Source: Halocafeteria seosinensis
Taxonomy: Eukaryota > Sar > Bigyra > Bicosoecida
DNA length: 64,000 nucleotides
Assembly: GCA_001687465.1 (NCBI GenBank)
Contig: LVLI01000055.1
Location: 1 to 64,000 of the forward strand
Direction of reading: 5' to 3'
The translations under genes and the position numbers were made by a program. Of the stretch, positions 36,401 to 47,101 are shown piece by piece. Numbering within the stretch: the stretch's first letter is position 1; every line of letters begins with the position of its first letter. The notes beneath the pieces were generated by a model. It saw only the letters and a list, made by a program, of their open reading frames with translations. It was not told the DNA's origin and searched no databases.

Positions 36401-36939
36401 ACTTTGCTCTGCCTTCGCTTCCCCCCGCTCCACTTAGTGAAAGGCCTATTGTGTTAATACAGTCCATCTACATGAGAAAGACTATGCATCCAAAGAATGG
36501 AATACCTATCCGTCCCCGCTTTCATAATGATAATTTGCCACCTAGACGAAATCGAGAATCCCAGCGGGCACAGCAACAGCTACCTACAAGCAAGAGTTCG
36601 CAAAATCTTCGCAGTGACTCCAAGAGTTCCGAAACACGAGTAGCCGAGGCGAGGACCCCAGACCCACCGGGTAGACGAGCTTCTCAAGCTAGCAAGCGCC
36701 CATCTTCGCCGACCCTTTCCCAAATTACTGGTGAATCTAGCATTCCAGAGCACAAGCAATGGGAAACAGAATCACTCAAATCAGATACTGCAGGTGGGGC
36801 GGAGAAGAAGTTGAAGGTTTTGGCCAAAGCTCACAAGCGCCTCAGGCAAAGCCATGAGAACACAAAGAAGGAATTAGAGGAAGCTAACCAGGAAATAAGA
36901 AAATTGCGCTCGCTTCTTAGGAGACAGGAGCAGAAGTAA
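33410..36939 (+). CDS. PH-domain protein with helical (BAR-like) and C2-like regions
   Basis: Exons 33410-33701, 33863-33939, 34020-34127 and 34201-36939 encode 1071 aa. A pleckstrin-homology domain spans about residues 50-160: LSGNWWKSWQERYCVMKPCV, VVMLDENATV, KVFAIRT and the C-terminal helix TESEKQAKEWQEALLFW. A helical part follows at once (YWRQLKALEHKMGQMEQRSK), and another long charged helix at about 430-560 (SAKEAHYRKLEKALNQLRL), reminiscent of BAR or coiled-coil membrane scaffolds. About residues 700-850 resemble a C2 domain (IAVYIGSIRNLQPQPFGRRN, AHAYVKV). The C-terminus ends in a coiled coil (KELEEANQEIRKLRSLLRRQ). PH domains bind phosphoinositides, so a membrane-trafficking or signalling scaffold is likely. 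An ambiguous base (N) lies in the second intron at 33963. The stop is 12 nt from the convergent neighbour. Confidence 0.83.
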
Positions 36940-36951
36940 TTTTGGTGTTGT

Positions 36952-38671
36952 TTATTCATCGACGAAGAATTCTTCCAAACATTGCAATAGGGCATAGAGT
37001 TTGTTGTGTGTGTACTCTTCTACCTGCTGATTACTTTGCTCCGTGTTGGTTCCTAGTTCCACTGCGAGGGTTGCTGCTGCCTGGGCAGAACTCTGTTTCC
37101 CGGATTTGGAGAACACGGCCTCAGGGTGCTCTGGTGGGGAATCAAATTCTGTCGACGTATGGGTTTCATCATTACCCTCTTGGTCTTGATACAGATGCTT
37201 AGTCGCATAGTCGAAAAGTAGAACCGCTGCATACTTGCAACTCATCTCGAACGCAGGCTGCCATAGGTCAACTTTGGATTCTTTCTTCCCTTGGATGCTC
37301 TTGAGAACATGGGACAACACTTCCTGTAGGATGTACGTAAGGTACGTCCTCATATGGTTCCAAAGACTAGCTTTTTCAGCAAGCATGTGCGATGCGTAGC
37401 CAGACTTCTTTTCCCAGTAGACGACGTACTTGCGCACTTGTTTCTCCCCATGAGTTCGAGTTACGGGCTTCACGAGAGCCATGCGTCCGTTTTTGGCTTG
37501 GTTTTCCCGAACAGTACTTTCAATGTAGCTTTGAAGAACACTTGCCAAAAATGAACCTACATCAATCCACAGCGGTCCAAAGATATGCTTGTTCTTTGGC
37601 CCACAGAGCACTACAGGTTGCCCTTGCCCAAAGAACTCGTCATCTTCCATACTCTCCTCATGCTCAGACTTGGTAAGAGGACGTACCAGAATGGTTTCAT
37701 TGTTTAAATTCCCATGACATAATGAAACCAAACTCTTGGTGCCGGCGCTCAGGTCATCGCGCAGCGTTGCCACTAGTTCTTCAAAACGGCTAGTTTGCTC
37801 ATAGATTCTGTTGGCAAGTTTCGCTCCTTCCGACTCAGTGTTGTTGGAGAGCCTCATCTGTTCTACTTTTTCAGCGCTTTCTTTGAAATCTGACGCAATT
37901 TTGCTTAGGTTGGAATCTCCAAATGTGGTAGCTGAACTTTCTGTTCCGGAAAATTCAGCCGCGGCAATGCCATTCAGGAAAAAGTTGGCAATATATTTCG
38001 GAACATGTGTGAACGTTGTCCCGTGAGATATCGCGCCTTCATAGGTCGTGTATCGACGAGGATAATACTCAACGGCTACCGCTCCTGGAATCCCAGTCGG
38101 ATTTTCATAGTTCTTTAGCGCTGCTGCAAAGTACAGTGGCGATATTTCGGCGCTCTCCTGGTGAGGTCTCTCCTGGTTCCACGCTGAGCTTTTTGCAAAA
38201 GCATGCAATGAGTCGATTTCGTTGCATGCATCCTCAATACAGCTTGCAGAAGAATTCCACAGTTTTACAATAACTTCCTGATTTCCCAAAGATACTATAA
38301 AGGATACATGGTCTGGGCCTTCAGCCATCTGTAGCGTCATCCTACCGCTGCTAAGCTGAGTTCCATACCCACCGCTTGCATATCTATTCACTTACGGGTT
38401 TCACCATAGCATGGTCTAATTCCGCTTCTAAACTTTCCGTTGAATCCTCAAATTTTCCATAGAGGTCCTTAATAAGCTGAGAGCGCCCCGTCACATAGCC
38501 CTCGGGCGTGCTCTCCGTTTGCTCCTCACTAATCGCGTGTTTGATGACTTTTACCACATCTCCCTTCCCTGGAGGGTACTGAATGGTCTTTAATAAAGCT
38601 AGCGTCCCTTGATCACTCCCGTCAGTTCCTCGTATAGTTGGGATGACCAACGGGAAAGACTTGGCAGACAT
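36952..38671 (-). CDS. Phosphotransferase-fold protein, methylthioribose kinase-like, probably inactive
   Basis: Exons in gene order 38396-38671 and 36952-38328 encode 550 aa; the 67-nt intron joins the two frames. The layout resembles the choline/aminoglycoside/methylthioribose kinase superfamily: a Lys in VIVKLWNSSA, an acidic helix, the catalytic-loop position SLCHGNLNNETILVRP, and FGPLWIDVGSFLASVLQSYI, close to the GP-x(2)-FD-I-G segment of methylthioribose kinase. Active relatives have HGDL and a later Asp for metal; here the first Asp is Asn and the metal-binding Asp position reads LCGPK. So catalysis looks lost or changed. Family assignment is moderate; the exact substrate class is unclear. 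Start at 38671 is the first ATG; the frame extends upstream only without ATG. Confidence 0.6.
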
Positions 38672-40588
38672 GGCGAAATTTGAATTCAAATACCCGACTT
38701 CACCCACAGATGGAATCTAAGGCATAAACAGAGCCCAATTCTTAACATCCAGTTATAGAAGAGATTCACACACGGTGCTTCTTCGAATACCGTAGTGCCG
38801 CGTATCAATACACGGTCTTGGTGCAAGCCTAAGCAACCTGTGGCGTCATCCTGTTTCAAATGCGAGAGACATGTACAGTACAGACACACACACTGTACAC
38901 CACTGCCAGTTTGCCGTACGCACTCTTAGGCACATCATCATTTATCATATAGATTATGACAGTCACTTGAAGTCCGAATCGCGTATGTTGCTGTCGACTG
39001 TCTCGAATAATCGATCGACTGACTTTGAATACCGTTTTCGCACAACTCTGTTCGCCGCAAGGTTTAGGGTGTCCGGTGATTAACTTGTCCTGGCCGCTTT
39101 GCGATGAATTTGACCGGACGAATTGTTTTCAATTTCATTTCTTGCTCTATGTCTTTTGGATCTACATATATTTCGGAGGGGTTTCAATCTGGCGCCTAGC
39201 GCACACTCTTGGGGGATTGCAACTTTCCGATACACTTGATGCATATCGTTCTTGAGTGGAACACGAGCAGCACGTCAAGAGGTTACAGGTTATTAAGTGA
39301 CTGAGTATTTGTACCAGTGCTAGTGTTGGTCGTGGCGGGGGCTGCTGGGTGCGTTGGACTTCCATGTTTTGATGTATTGCTCCTGCCGGAAGACGTCTAC
39401 GCTACGCCGTGTGAGGAGTGAACCGTAGCAGTTCTGCTTCTTCACATACCGTGGCCGCTATTTGTTGCATGTACATATTGCATTGTTTCCTCTGCTTATG
39501 TTCTTCATGTATCGACGGACTTACAACCACGGCAGGGCCAATTCTTTGAATAATTTTCATTTTGAAGTCGTTGTAACGGAGTACCGGTAAACGCAATAGC
39601 TGTGAATACCGCTACGGCACGTTTTGACAGCGTGCACGTCTAAATAATTAAGCTGGACAGCTACCAGAGTGAATGATAGGCACAATGTAGATAAGCAGTG
39701 AGTGGAAGTCCCGAATTCCAGACTCAGACTACAATGTACTGTATTCCATTCGGAAACCTCCATGTTCCATACATGTATGATGTTGGTGCCATTTCCACGC
39801 TTGGCTTTCAGAGGTACTTGGATTCAGACACTCGCCGCATCCATCCGACTTCGCGGGCTGGCTAACCTACTCTACTAGTTTGTGGACGGCTAAACTAATA
39901 AACATACATCCGGGAACCCATCCCAAGATCCTTAGGGACAAGCTCCGCAAGCAATGGGAACTTTTTTCTGCTTTCCTTTCACGGACCAAGGCGAGAATAG
40001 TGGATAACCTGCTTCGTATCCGGGTATAGAACACTGTTGTGGAGGAATATGCTAACGCTGGTTTTCAGTTGGCCCATAGCGCCCATTAGATCAGAACTAC
40101 GCGTCAGCTTTGGCTGGTGCACTGCAGTTCCTTAAACAACAGAGTTTTTCCGATTACTCATCCCGTATGATGTCCACGACCATTATACTTGCAGCATCCA
40201 ATAGAGTTTATTCCAAAGGAAGATACCCCGCGATGAAATGACTGTGGTACCCACTAGAATGAGGAGCTATAGAGTCAGATCAGCCACCTCGAATCTTCCG
40301 CATATTCCTTCGCATGTTCGTTCTGCACGATTCAAAGGACGCACGCGACTCCGTAGAAGCATCGGCTAATTTCAGGTATTCCCCATTAGCAGGAAAGCTG
40401 TTTGTATTGATACCGTCTCACACCTTGAGAAATTGTATGTCTTGCTCGCTTGTGTTTTTCGGAAGCGAGAGGAAATTGAATACCGGTACATAACGATTGA
40501 CACTGGGATACAAAGAGGCTGCGCAGGAAAAGACATAGAAAAGACGGGCTGTATAGGTTAAATTCAGCGACTTTTGGGGACGAAAACG
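38672..40588. other. Long gene-free region
   Basis: Almost 2 kb without a supported gene. Six-frame reading shows only short frames without family motifs, and no tRNA-like cloverleaf or repeat was recognised by eye. It precedes the CRT-like transporter gene and may hold its promoter. Confidence 0.35.
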
Positions 40589-41839
40589 ATGTTTTTAAAG
40601 CATTTGCCAGAACTCTTTCGAGGGGCTGTCTTCGTCCTCTCTACGGCCTCCATGCTTCTCTTGATTCGATTGATCGGGGAAGTCTTTGGAGATCATATTT
40701 TCTTCTTCTTGCCATGGATGTTTCTGCTTCAGACGATCTGCTTGCTCCTATTATTCACCTTCAGAAACTTGAGAAGCAAGGTTGAACTGGATCCGATTCT
40801 CGATCATGCACCTTGGAAGAGCCGAGTGATCCTGATAATGTCTGCTTCGCTGACACTGAATGCGGCGGGGGTCTTCACAACATCAAAGTACATATCTGGA
40901 CCTCTGCAAACGATTCTGGGCATGTCTCCTCTTATTTTCGCTCCGCTCTTTGACTATCTGTTCTTAAAAGCCCAAATTACATGGAAGCAGATGTCAGGAG
41001 TTCTTATCTGCTTGGCAGGTGTGACAGTGTCGCTGGTAACTCGCGGTCTGGATGGGAAGGAGAGTACCAATGTCCTGGCAGTCGTAATCCAGATATTAGC
41101 CTTGGCTATCATGCCAGGGCTCAGCATACTCAAAGAGGTATGGTTCGTTCCACGGCCGCAGTGGCATCGAGCTTCTGGGAGGGCACCAAATATCGAATGG
41201 AACGTGCTGTTTTACTGTTTCTTTCAAATACCGTGGCACTTCTCGTTCCTCGTTTTCTACGCAAGTGTTGGGATGCCGAAATTCGGAGATATCGGATCCA
41301 ATTTCCACAGTGGTGCCAAATGCTTTTTCGAAAGGACAGGAGGTGCCTCTAGTGAAAACTGTTCGGACGTTTGGTGGGTTATAACCGTTCTCGGAGTGGT
41401 CACAGTGGTTCAAATCACCTCCTCGTTTTATGTTGCAAAGGAGGACAGCGGCGCGTACAGTATTGTTTTGCAGTCTGCTGCCCCATTCTTAGCTGACCTC
41501 GTATTTGGCAGCAAAAAGATTATGGGACAATATGAAGAAAACGTCAGTCCCTGGATTTGGCTGTCCTTGGGACTCACAGTTATTGGATGTGGAATCTACC
41601 GATGGGGAAGCACCGATCCACTAGAGAAAGTAAATCAGGACCCTACTTGGTTTCACAAATTTGTGTTGGGCGCTCCCGACTCATCACTCAAATCAGCACC
41701 TTTGGTGAAGCGCGACCACCTTGCAAGTGAACATAGTAGTATTAATCCCCCGAATGACAACATGGAGAACGAGCGGGATCCCGAAGATGGCGATTGCAAT
41801 CCTTTGCTCTCAGTTTCAGGATACAAAGAGGAATCATGA
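40589..41839 (+). CDS. Drug/metabolite transporter superfamily protein, CRT-like
   Basis: A single exon of 417 codons (416 aa) starts at the first ATG, 40589. About ten hydrophobic segments are visible, arranged as in drug/metabolite transporters: FVLSTASMLLLIRLIGEVF, FFFLPWMFLLQTICLLLLF, then ILIMSASLTLNAAGVFTTSK, GPLQTILGMSPLIFAPLFDY (the helix-4 type motif of chloroquine-resistance-transporter relatives), GVLICLAGVTVSL, VVIQILALAIMPGLSILKEV and, after a cysteine-containing loop, the second repeat to WIWLSLGLTVIGCGIYRWG. CRT-like proteins move small peptides, amino acids or organic cations across lysosomal or plastid-type membranes. The last 70 residues are hydrophilic. Lack of introns is unusual in this window. 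Substrate unknown. Confidence 0.82.
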   Translation: MFLKHLPELFRGAVFVLSTASMLLLIRLIGEVFGDHIFFFLPWMFLLQTICLLLLFTFRNLRSKVELDPILDHAPWKSRVILIMSASLTLNAAGVFTTSKYISGPLQTILGMSPLIFAPLFDYLFLKAQITWKQMSGVLICLAGVTVSLVTRGLDGKESTNVLAVVIQILALAIMPGLSILKEVWFVPRPQWHRASGRAPNIEWNVLFYCFFQIPWHFSFLVFYASVGMPKFGDIGSNFHSGAKCFFERTGGASSENCSDVWWVITVLGVVTVVQITSSFYVAKEDSGAYSIVLQSAAPFLADLVFGSKKIMGQYEENVSPWIWLSLGLTVIGCGIYRWGSTDPLEKVNQDPTWFHKFVLGAPDSSLKSAPLVKRDHLASEHSSINPPNDNMENERDPEDGDCNPLLSVSGYKEES

Positions 41840-42429
41840 TACGCGTACAATGATGCTGCTAGTACAAGCATTTGCAGTTTCGAATGCAGAAATCTTTGTC
41901 CCAATATAATTCCTGTTTCAAACATAACCAAAATTACACAAGCAATGGAGGGAATCCAGCCATGCCAGTAGCAGTGCTGCTGTAACGAATATAGTCAACG
42001 TGGATTTCAGCCTAATAATAGTGCTACCATCCACTCACGTAGAATAACTTATCCCGACCTCCACGCTGAGCTCACTCAAGGATAGAGAGTGGGCGGCCTC
42101 GGCCGCCACCTCCATATTTCTGTGTACTGGAATTCGGCACGTTGCCTTGCCAACCAAACGGCCAACGTTCTCACGCCTACGAAAGCTACTGGAACAAACC
42201 GAAGCTACGAAAACACCTGGGCAAGATGTTGCAGAGAGTAGCTACACGGCCTCTGAAAGGGACGCTGAACCCACAGCAGAAAGCGTTACTGAGAGCATGC
42301 CGAGCGGACGGAGCAGCAGCAGCAGAAACACTTGGCTAAGCAGCATGGCTATACGCAGCAGCACCTTGAAAAGGATTTACACTAACCGACCCTGAGTACA
42401 TGGTAGCACTGCGCCTACACCTAGGGCTC

Positions 42430-42970
42430 CCCCAAACTAACCTTTTTACGGGGCCATCCAGTGAATGCTGTGGAGATCGACGAACCGCTGCACCACGCAC
42501 TGGGGTGCGGCAAAGCAGGGAACGCCACGCAAAGGATCCGTCGTCATGACGGGATAGCAGTGGAACTGGAGAACTACATCTGCATGAGTCAAATGCCAGG
42601 AGAGAGAAAGGTGCTCGTAGATCCGTGAAATGAAGGAGAGGCGAGGCCATTAATGGACCTGGTAGCAAAGGGCCCAACGAGCACACTGTACGTCGATTAG
42701 CTTTCCTGGCAATTCTCTTGAGGAACTTGATGGCGTCTTCCCGAAGCCGCCCGTCGCCTCTATCGCGGAGGGGATAATTTCCGTGTGGTAGTCCCTCAGG
42801 TGCCCGTGTATTTTGTCCGCTTAATCTTCTCCGCTTTTGCCGCGATGTTGAGGGGCTTCCTGCTGTCCTGGCGATCTCCCGCTGGGGAACAAGGGAGATG
42901 CGGAACTTCCGCAAGCTGATGACGGCCAAACTGTCAGTCACGTTGATGCGCCACAACGTGAAGATGTTGG
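42430..42970 (+). mobile_element. Decayed non-LTR retrotransposon (reverse-transcriptase C-terminal domain) fragment
   Basis: In the plus frame from about 42440 the translation reads FLRGHPVNAVEIDEPLHHAL, GCGKAG, then IRRHDGIAVELENY and, after a stop codon, EARPLMDLVAKG and TLYVD. This matches the Cys/His-RH-x(n)-E-x-RPD-ylD pattern that follows the reverse transcriptase in many LINE-type elements. Further right, LSVTLMRHNVKML resembles the final helix of such proteins. At least three in-frame stops make it a pseudogene. No upstream reverse-transcriptase core, poly-A tail or target-site duplication was found. The 206-codon frame on the opposite strand (42336-42956) is its shadow. Confidence 0.6.
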
Positions 42971-43240
42971 ACCGATTGCGGGTAGGGTTTACCTCTCATA
43001 CGGCGTAGCGTAGGCTGTAGCAGACACGTCTTCCGGTAGGAGCAATACCACTACACATCTTTGAACTTGAACTTCGGCGGGAAGTAGGCACAGTATAGTC
43101 GAAAAGATGTCGTAACACACGAAATGTACTTGATAAACCCTACGTGTGTTGCTGTATAAGATTGAGTCAATAAGATCATCATCAACATCTTGAGTATTTT
43201 CTAAAAGGACTACCTTTAGACCAAAACCACATCGCCCGTC

Positions 43241-44152
43241 ATGTCCATCGCCACACAGTGCCTTACGCTTAAGGCTTTGAAAGCAACCGCGGAATATTTA
43301 TCATCAGTCCTGCAAAGAGGAAAACTAAGCTTACCCCTGGAGAATTGGTGGAGGCTCTATTACAACCCTTATCAAAATATGTTGTTCACAGCTGAGCTAG
43401 ACCGCGAGTATCGACTCAACTTTTCCTTTTCCCGTAGTGAGGTCCCCGCGTGCTATTTGGCCCATTCTCTAGGTCAGGGTGCAAACCAATTTACGTTAAT
43501 TCCAGACGCAGACAGGACCAATTGGACGCTTGATACGAAAGGACAAATTCCCTTTCGATGGTTGCTCATGTTACAAGACTTCTATTGGGGTTTTCAGGAA
43601 AATCAAGCCAAAGTTGACAAACCGTGTACTAATGACTCGGTGAATTTCTGGCGACGCTTATTGAAGGAACTTCCGGAGGAAACCTGTTGGGAACTGGTTC
43701 GCGAGGCTTGTCGCGGCAGAACAAAGCGATTTGAAGTGGTCAATGCAGATCCTAATTTCCGCCCTTATGGTACCGGTGGGGAGACCTTCCGCAAGACGCT
43801 TGCACCTCCGCCCTCACCTCCCTATTTCTGGTGTACGGACAATGTGCGCATTTCTTCCCAAGCAGCGTACGTTCTGGAGCAAAGCAAACAGTTCATGTCA
43901 TTGGACCACCTGCCATATCAAAATTTCCCGGCGGCGGAAGGTGGTATACAGGTACCACGGTCGAGGTTCGTCGAGGACTGGACTAAGTTCAAAGCTGAAG
44001 CACCCGGTCGCACATGGTATACTGGTGCCGATGTTAGAGGGACTAGTGAGTACCACAATGGTTCCGGTGACGTCATTACCCCGGAAGAATTAACTGTAAT
44101 GATGGAAGCATTTCGGTTCCTTGGCTGTAACGTCCGGACGGTTCGGTCTTGA
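43241..44152 (+). CDS. Intronless protein of unknown function
   Basis: A single exon of 303 codons starts at ATG 43241 and ends at 44152. The product looks like a real globular protein: balanced composition, many aromatic residues and no low complexity, for example LPLENWWRLYYNPYQNMLF, IPFRWLLMLQDFYWGFQ and AYVLEQSKQFMSLDHLPY. It has no signal peptide or membrane span. No family is recognised. It sits between a retrotransposon fragment and a gene-poor stretch and has no introns while most neighbours have several, so recent acquisition or a retrocopy is possible, but nothing in the sequence proves it. Confidence 0.7.
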   Translation: MSIATQCLTLKALKATAEYLSSVLQRGKLSLPLENWWRLYYNPYQNMLFTAELDREYRLNFSFSRSEVPACYLAHSLGQGANQFTLIPDADRTNWTLDTKGQIPFRWLLMLQDFYWGFQENQAKVDKPCTNDSVNFWRRLLKELPEETCWELVREACRGRTKRFEVVNADPNFRPYGTGGETFRKTLAPPPSPPYFWCTDNVRISSQAAYVLEQSKQFMSLDHLPYQNFPAAEGGIQVPRSRFVEDWTKFKAEAPGRTWYTGADVRGTSEYHNGSGDVITPEELTVMMEAFRFLGCNVRTVRS

Positions 44153-45018
44153 ATTTAGTGGTCCTGTATGCCTTGCGAAAAAAGGCAAATTTTTTATGTG
44201 TGGCAGCAGCATAGTTCCAGAAGAATGCGAAAGCAAGTAACCTATCAAAACATTCACGTTACAGAAACAATGTCTGAGCCGCCACTATTTCTCCGGGTAG
44301 GAGCAATACAAACAGACGCCACCACCCATGAACATGGATGCAGGCCCACGCGGATATCCAGTGACTTGTTATCTCCCCTTGATTCCCTCATCAAACTTGC
44401 AAGTAGACAAGTTTACCTTACCGGCTCTGGATATGCTGTTCAGCAACCACTTCTTATCCGGAGTGATATACAACCTGCTGCACGTTGCGACGTTGCGAGC
44501 CTCACTTCCTTGAGTTCAAATGGTATTTTTACAATTTTATCGGGACCCTCCCTGCCTTGCTGCTATTGCTAGAACCACTCTTTCACCTCCTCTATTATCC
44601 TTGTTGTTCACGACTCTCGATGCCAGTACAGCCAGGTAGCCTGCAATTCTAAACTTTCTAAAGTACTTGTACAGAGGAGTTATCTTCCTGCGGAAAAAGG
44701 GAGTATAAGACCTGCGCCACTCTGCAATACAATGGCTTGGTTCCGTAATCAATGAGTGTTGGTGACCGCTGGCTGTAAGGAAATGTTTCAAATGATTCCA
44801 CATGGGATCTTCACGATTGCTGCTACTGTTTGAAAACAGTGAGCACAACAGTTTCGATTCGTTTTGGTTTGTTGGTGTCCAAAGCATGTTTGTTGTTGAA
44901 GATCCATGTAATAGTGGCAAGAAAAAAGAAGAGGACTACCTTTTTTTTCTTTCTCTTTTCGTTACTGTATTTCCCCCAAGATTAGTGTAGAAGTCATCCA
45001 AGGATACCCTCCCAAACT
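44153..45018. other. Intergenic region
   Basis: No supported gene. The right end has a pyrimidine-rich run (about 44939-44960) just upstream of the GAF gene start. Nothing else recognised. Confidence 0.35.
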
Positions 45019-46971
45019 ATGAGTACTCCCGATAAGAACACTTCCAATGGCGCTGGTGCCGGGGACGGTGGGGTGAATGAAAGTGGTGCACCACCTTCTA
45101 CTTCATTATCTCCTACCACAGGAGGAGCTGGAGCTGGTGTAGCTTCTGGCGGCAACGATGAGGAAGCTGCCGCTGCCACCAAGTTCGTCGATGAAGCCGG
45201 AAATTATTTGAGCGAGTTTAATTTCCGGACTTTAATGGAATGGCTGACGGCAGAGGCTCTCTTTGAGATGCCGGAGGACCCATTGAGCTTCATATGTGCC
45301 GTAACAAAGGACCGCTTGAGGCAGAGAACGCAGCCGGGGTATCGGGCCTCCGATGCTGACGATTATCTCCATGATTGCTATGATCTCCAGACTTCAGATT
45401 CGAAGAGGAATGAGAAAAATGCTCAATTGAGGTCTCTGCAAAAGGAAATGCTCCAAGGAACGGATACCAAAGAGCAACAGCCAGTTGCAAGTGACGAGCA
45501 AACCACCCAACGGCTGCATCTGCTGCAGAGCCTTATTCAAGCCTCCCGGGCCATTGCCACCGAATTGGACCCCATGGATGCTACCAAGAATATCATTAGT
45601 GAATGTACTCGACTGTTGGAGGCCGATCGTGCAACGCTATTCAAGCTGGATGAACCCAAGGAGGAACTGGTGCTCATGGTGGCGGAAGGTGCCAAGAGCA
45701 TTCGCGTCCCCCTAGGACAGGGGATCGCCGGTACTGTTGCCTCCACCGGCAAGACAGAGAACATTGTCGATGCGTACCAGGACAGCCGCTTTGACTCGTC
45801 GAACGACCAGAAGACAGGCTATACAACGAAAAACATCTTGGCGGCTCCCGTTAGAGATGCAGGAGGCCGCACCGTGGGCGTGGTACAAGCTATAAACTGC
45901 ATGAGAGAGGGATCAACGGGCTTTTCCAAGACCGACGAGGAAGGTACGCTAAAGAATATGTAATCATTTGTTTTGATTCTTCCCGTTTTGCTCATGGGTT
46001 CCGAATGTTCTATACAGTCATTGACATTCTGGCGGCCCAAGCTGGGATTGCTCTTCGAAACGCTGACTTGTTTCAAGAGACAAGGCGAAGCCAAAACAAG
46101 GTTCGTCAAATGAAGAAGACGACCCGATACATCGAGAGTCAATTTGTCACTTTAAGCGTCTTGTGCTATACTTGTGGGATCAGGTTCGGGCGATGGTGGA
46201 AGTTATCAAGAGCATTAATTCTGACTTGGGCATCAACAGCTTGATGTTTACGATTGGTCAGAAGACTCCTGCGCTAGTGGATGCAGGTACGATTTTCTCT
46301 TTTCCAGTAAACGTTGACCGTTTTTTCTTTAGGATACGCGATGAGTTGCAGAGAGGTGCACCTTCTACTTGGCCAAGCATTCTGCAAGAGAGCTATGGGC
46401 TGTCCAAGGTGACATCAATTTTAAGATTTCCATTGACCAAGGAATTGCTGGACTAGTTGTGACCGAAAGAAATGGTATGGATATACACTACCAGATGCCC
46501 CGGTCTCTTCTATGTAACTTCTGTTACTAATCACTGATTATTTTGCTTGCAGTCTTGAATATTGTGGATGCTTACGAACATCCCCGCTTTAATCCCGAGA
46601 ACGACAAATCCACAGGGTATAGGACACGCCAAATGCTTTGTGTCCCGTTGTTTGGCTCTGCCAGTAATAGTGATAGCGGGGAGTCAGAAGTTATTGCTGT
46701 ATTGCAATTGATCAACAAAGTAGGTACCACGGAGTCCTTTAGCAAGGAAGATGAGGAGTTGGTGACATTATTCGGAAAGCTAGTGGGCCCCATCATTGAG
46801 AAGAGTCAACTGTTCCAACATCAGAACCGCAAAGGTAATGCCAACGAACTTGGAAGTGATTACACCAAAGGAAGGGGGACTAAGGATTCGTCTGCTGCAC
46901 CTGCCACGATTCAGGAAGGCGAGGAAGAAGATGGAGAAGAAGAAGAAGAGGAAGGTGCTGGACAGTCATAA
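45019..46971 (+). CDS. RIIa-like docking domain plus tandem GAF domains
   Basis: Exons 45019-45943, 46018-46100, 46184-46286, 46352-46474 and 46553-46971 encode 550 aa. After a Gly/Ala/Ser-rich leader, residues about 58-100 (YLSEFNFRTLMEWLTAEAL, FEMPEDPLSFI) match the dimerisation/docking helices of PKA regulatory subunits and related flagellar proteins. A first GAF domain follows (about 165-335): ECTRLLEADRATLFKLDEP, VPLGQGIAGTVASTGKTENI, QKTGYTTKNILAAPV, AQAGIALRNADL. A second GAF (about 340-515) has AERCTFYLAKHSARELWAVQ, ISIDQGIAGLVVTERN, DKSTGYRTRQMLCVPLFG. GAF pairs commonly bind cyclic nucleotides. No phosphodiesterase or cyclase catalytic domain is attached; the tail is acidic. A cAMP/cGMP-responsive anchoring protein is a reasonable inference. 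Confidence 0.85.
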
Positions 46972-47101
46972 CTGTTAAGTCACTATTGTCTTATTCACAT
47001 TACATAATAAATACCCGAGGAGTGTAACACACATACACTGGCAACGCATCGAGGTACTGCTTCATCTCTCCCATAGTTTCTCGCGCAGATAGATTGGCGG
47101 G

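Noticed and set aside
42336-42956. 206-codon minus-strand frame rich in Arg, Ser and Pro
   Set aside because: It is antisense to the retrotransposon-like frame and has shadow-type composition.
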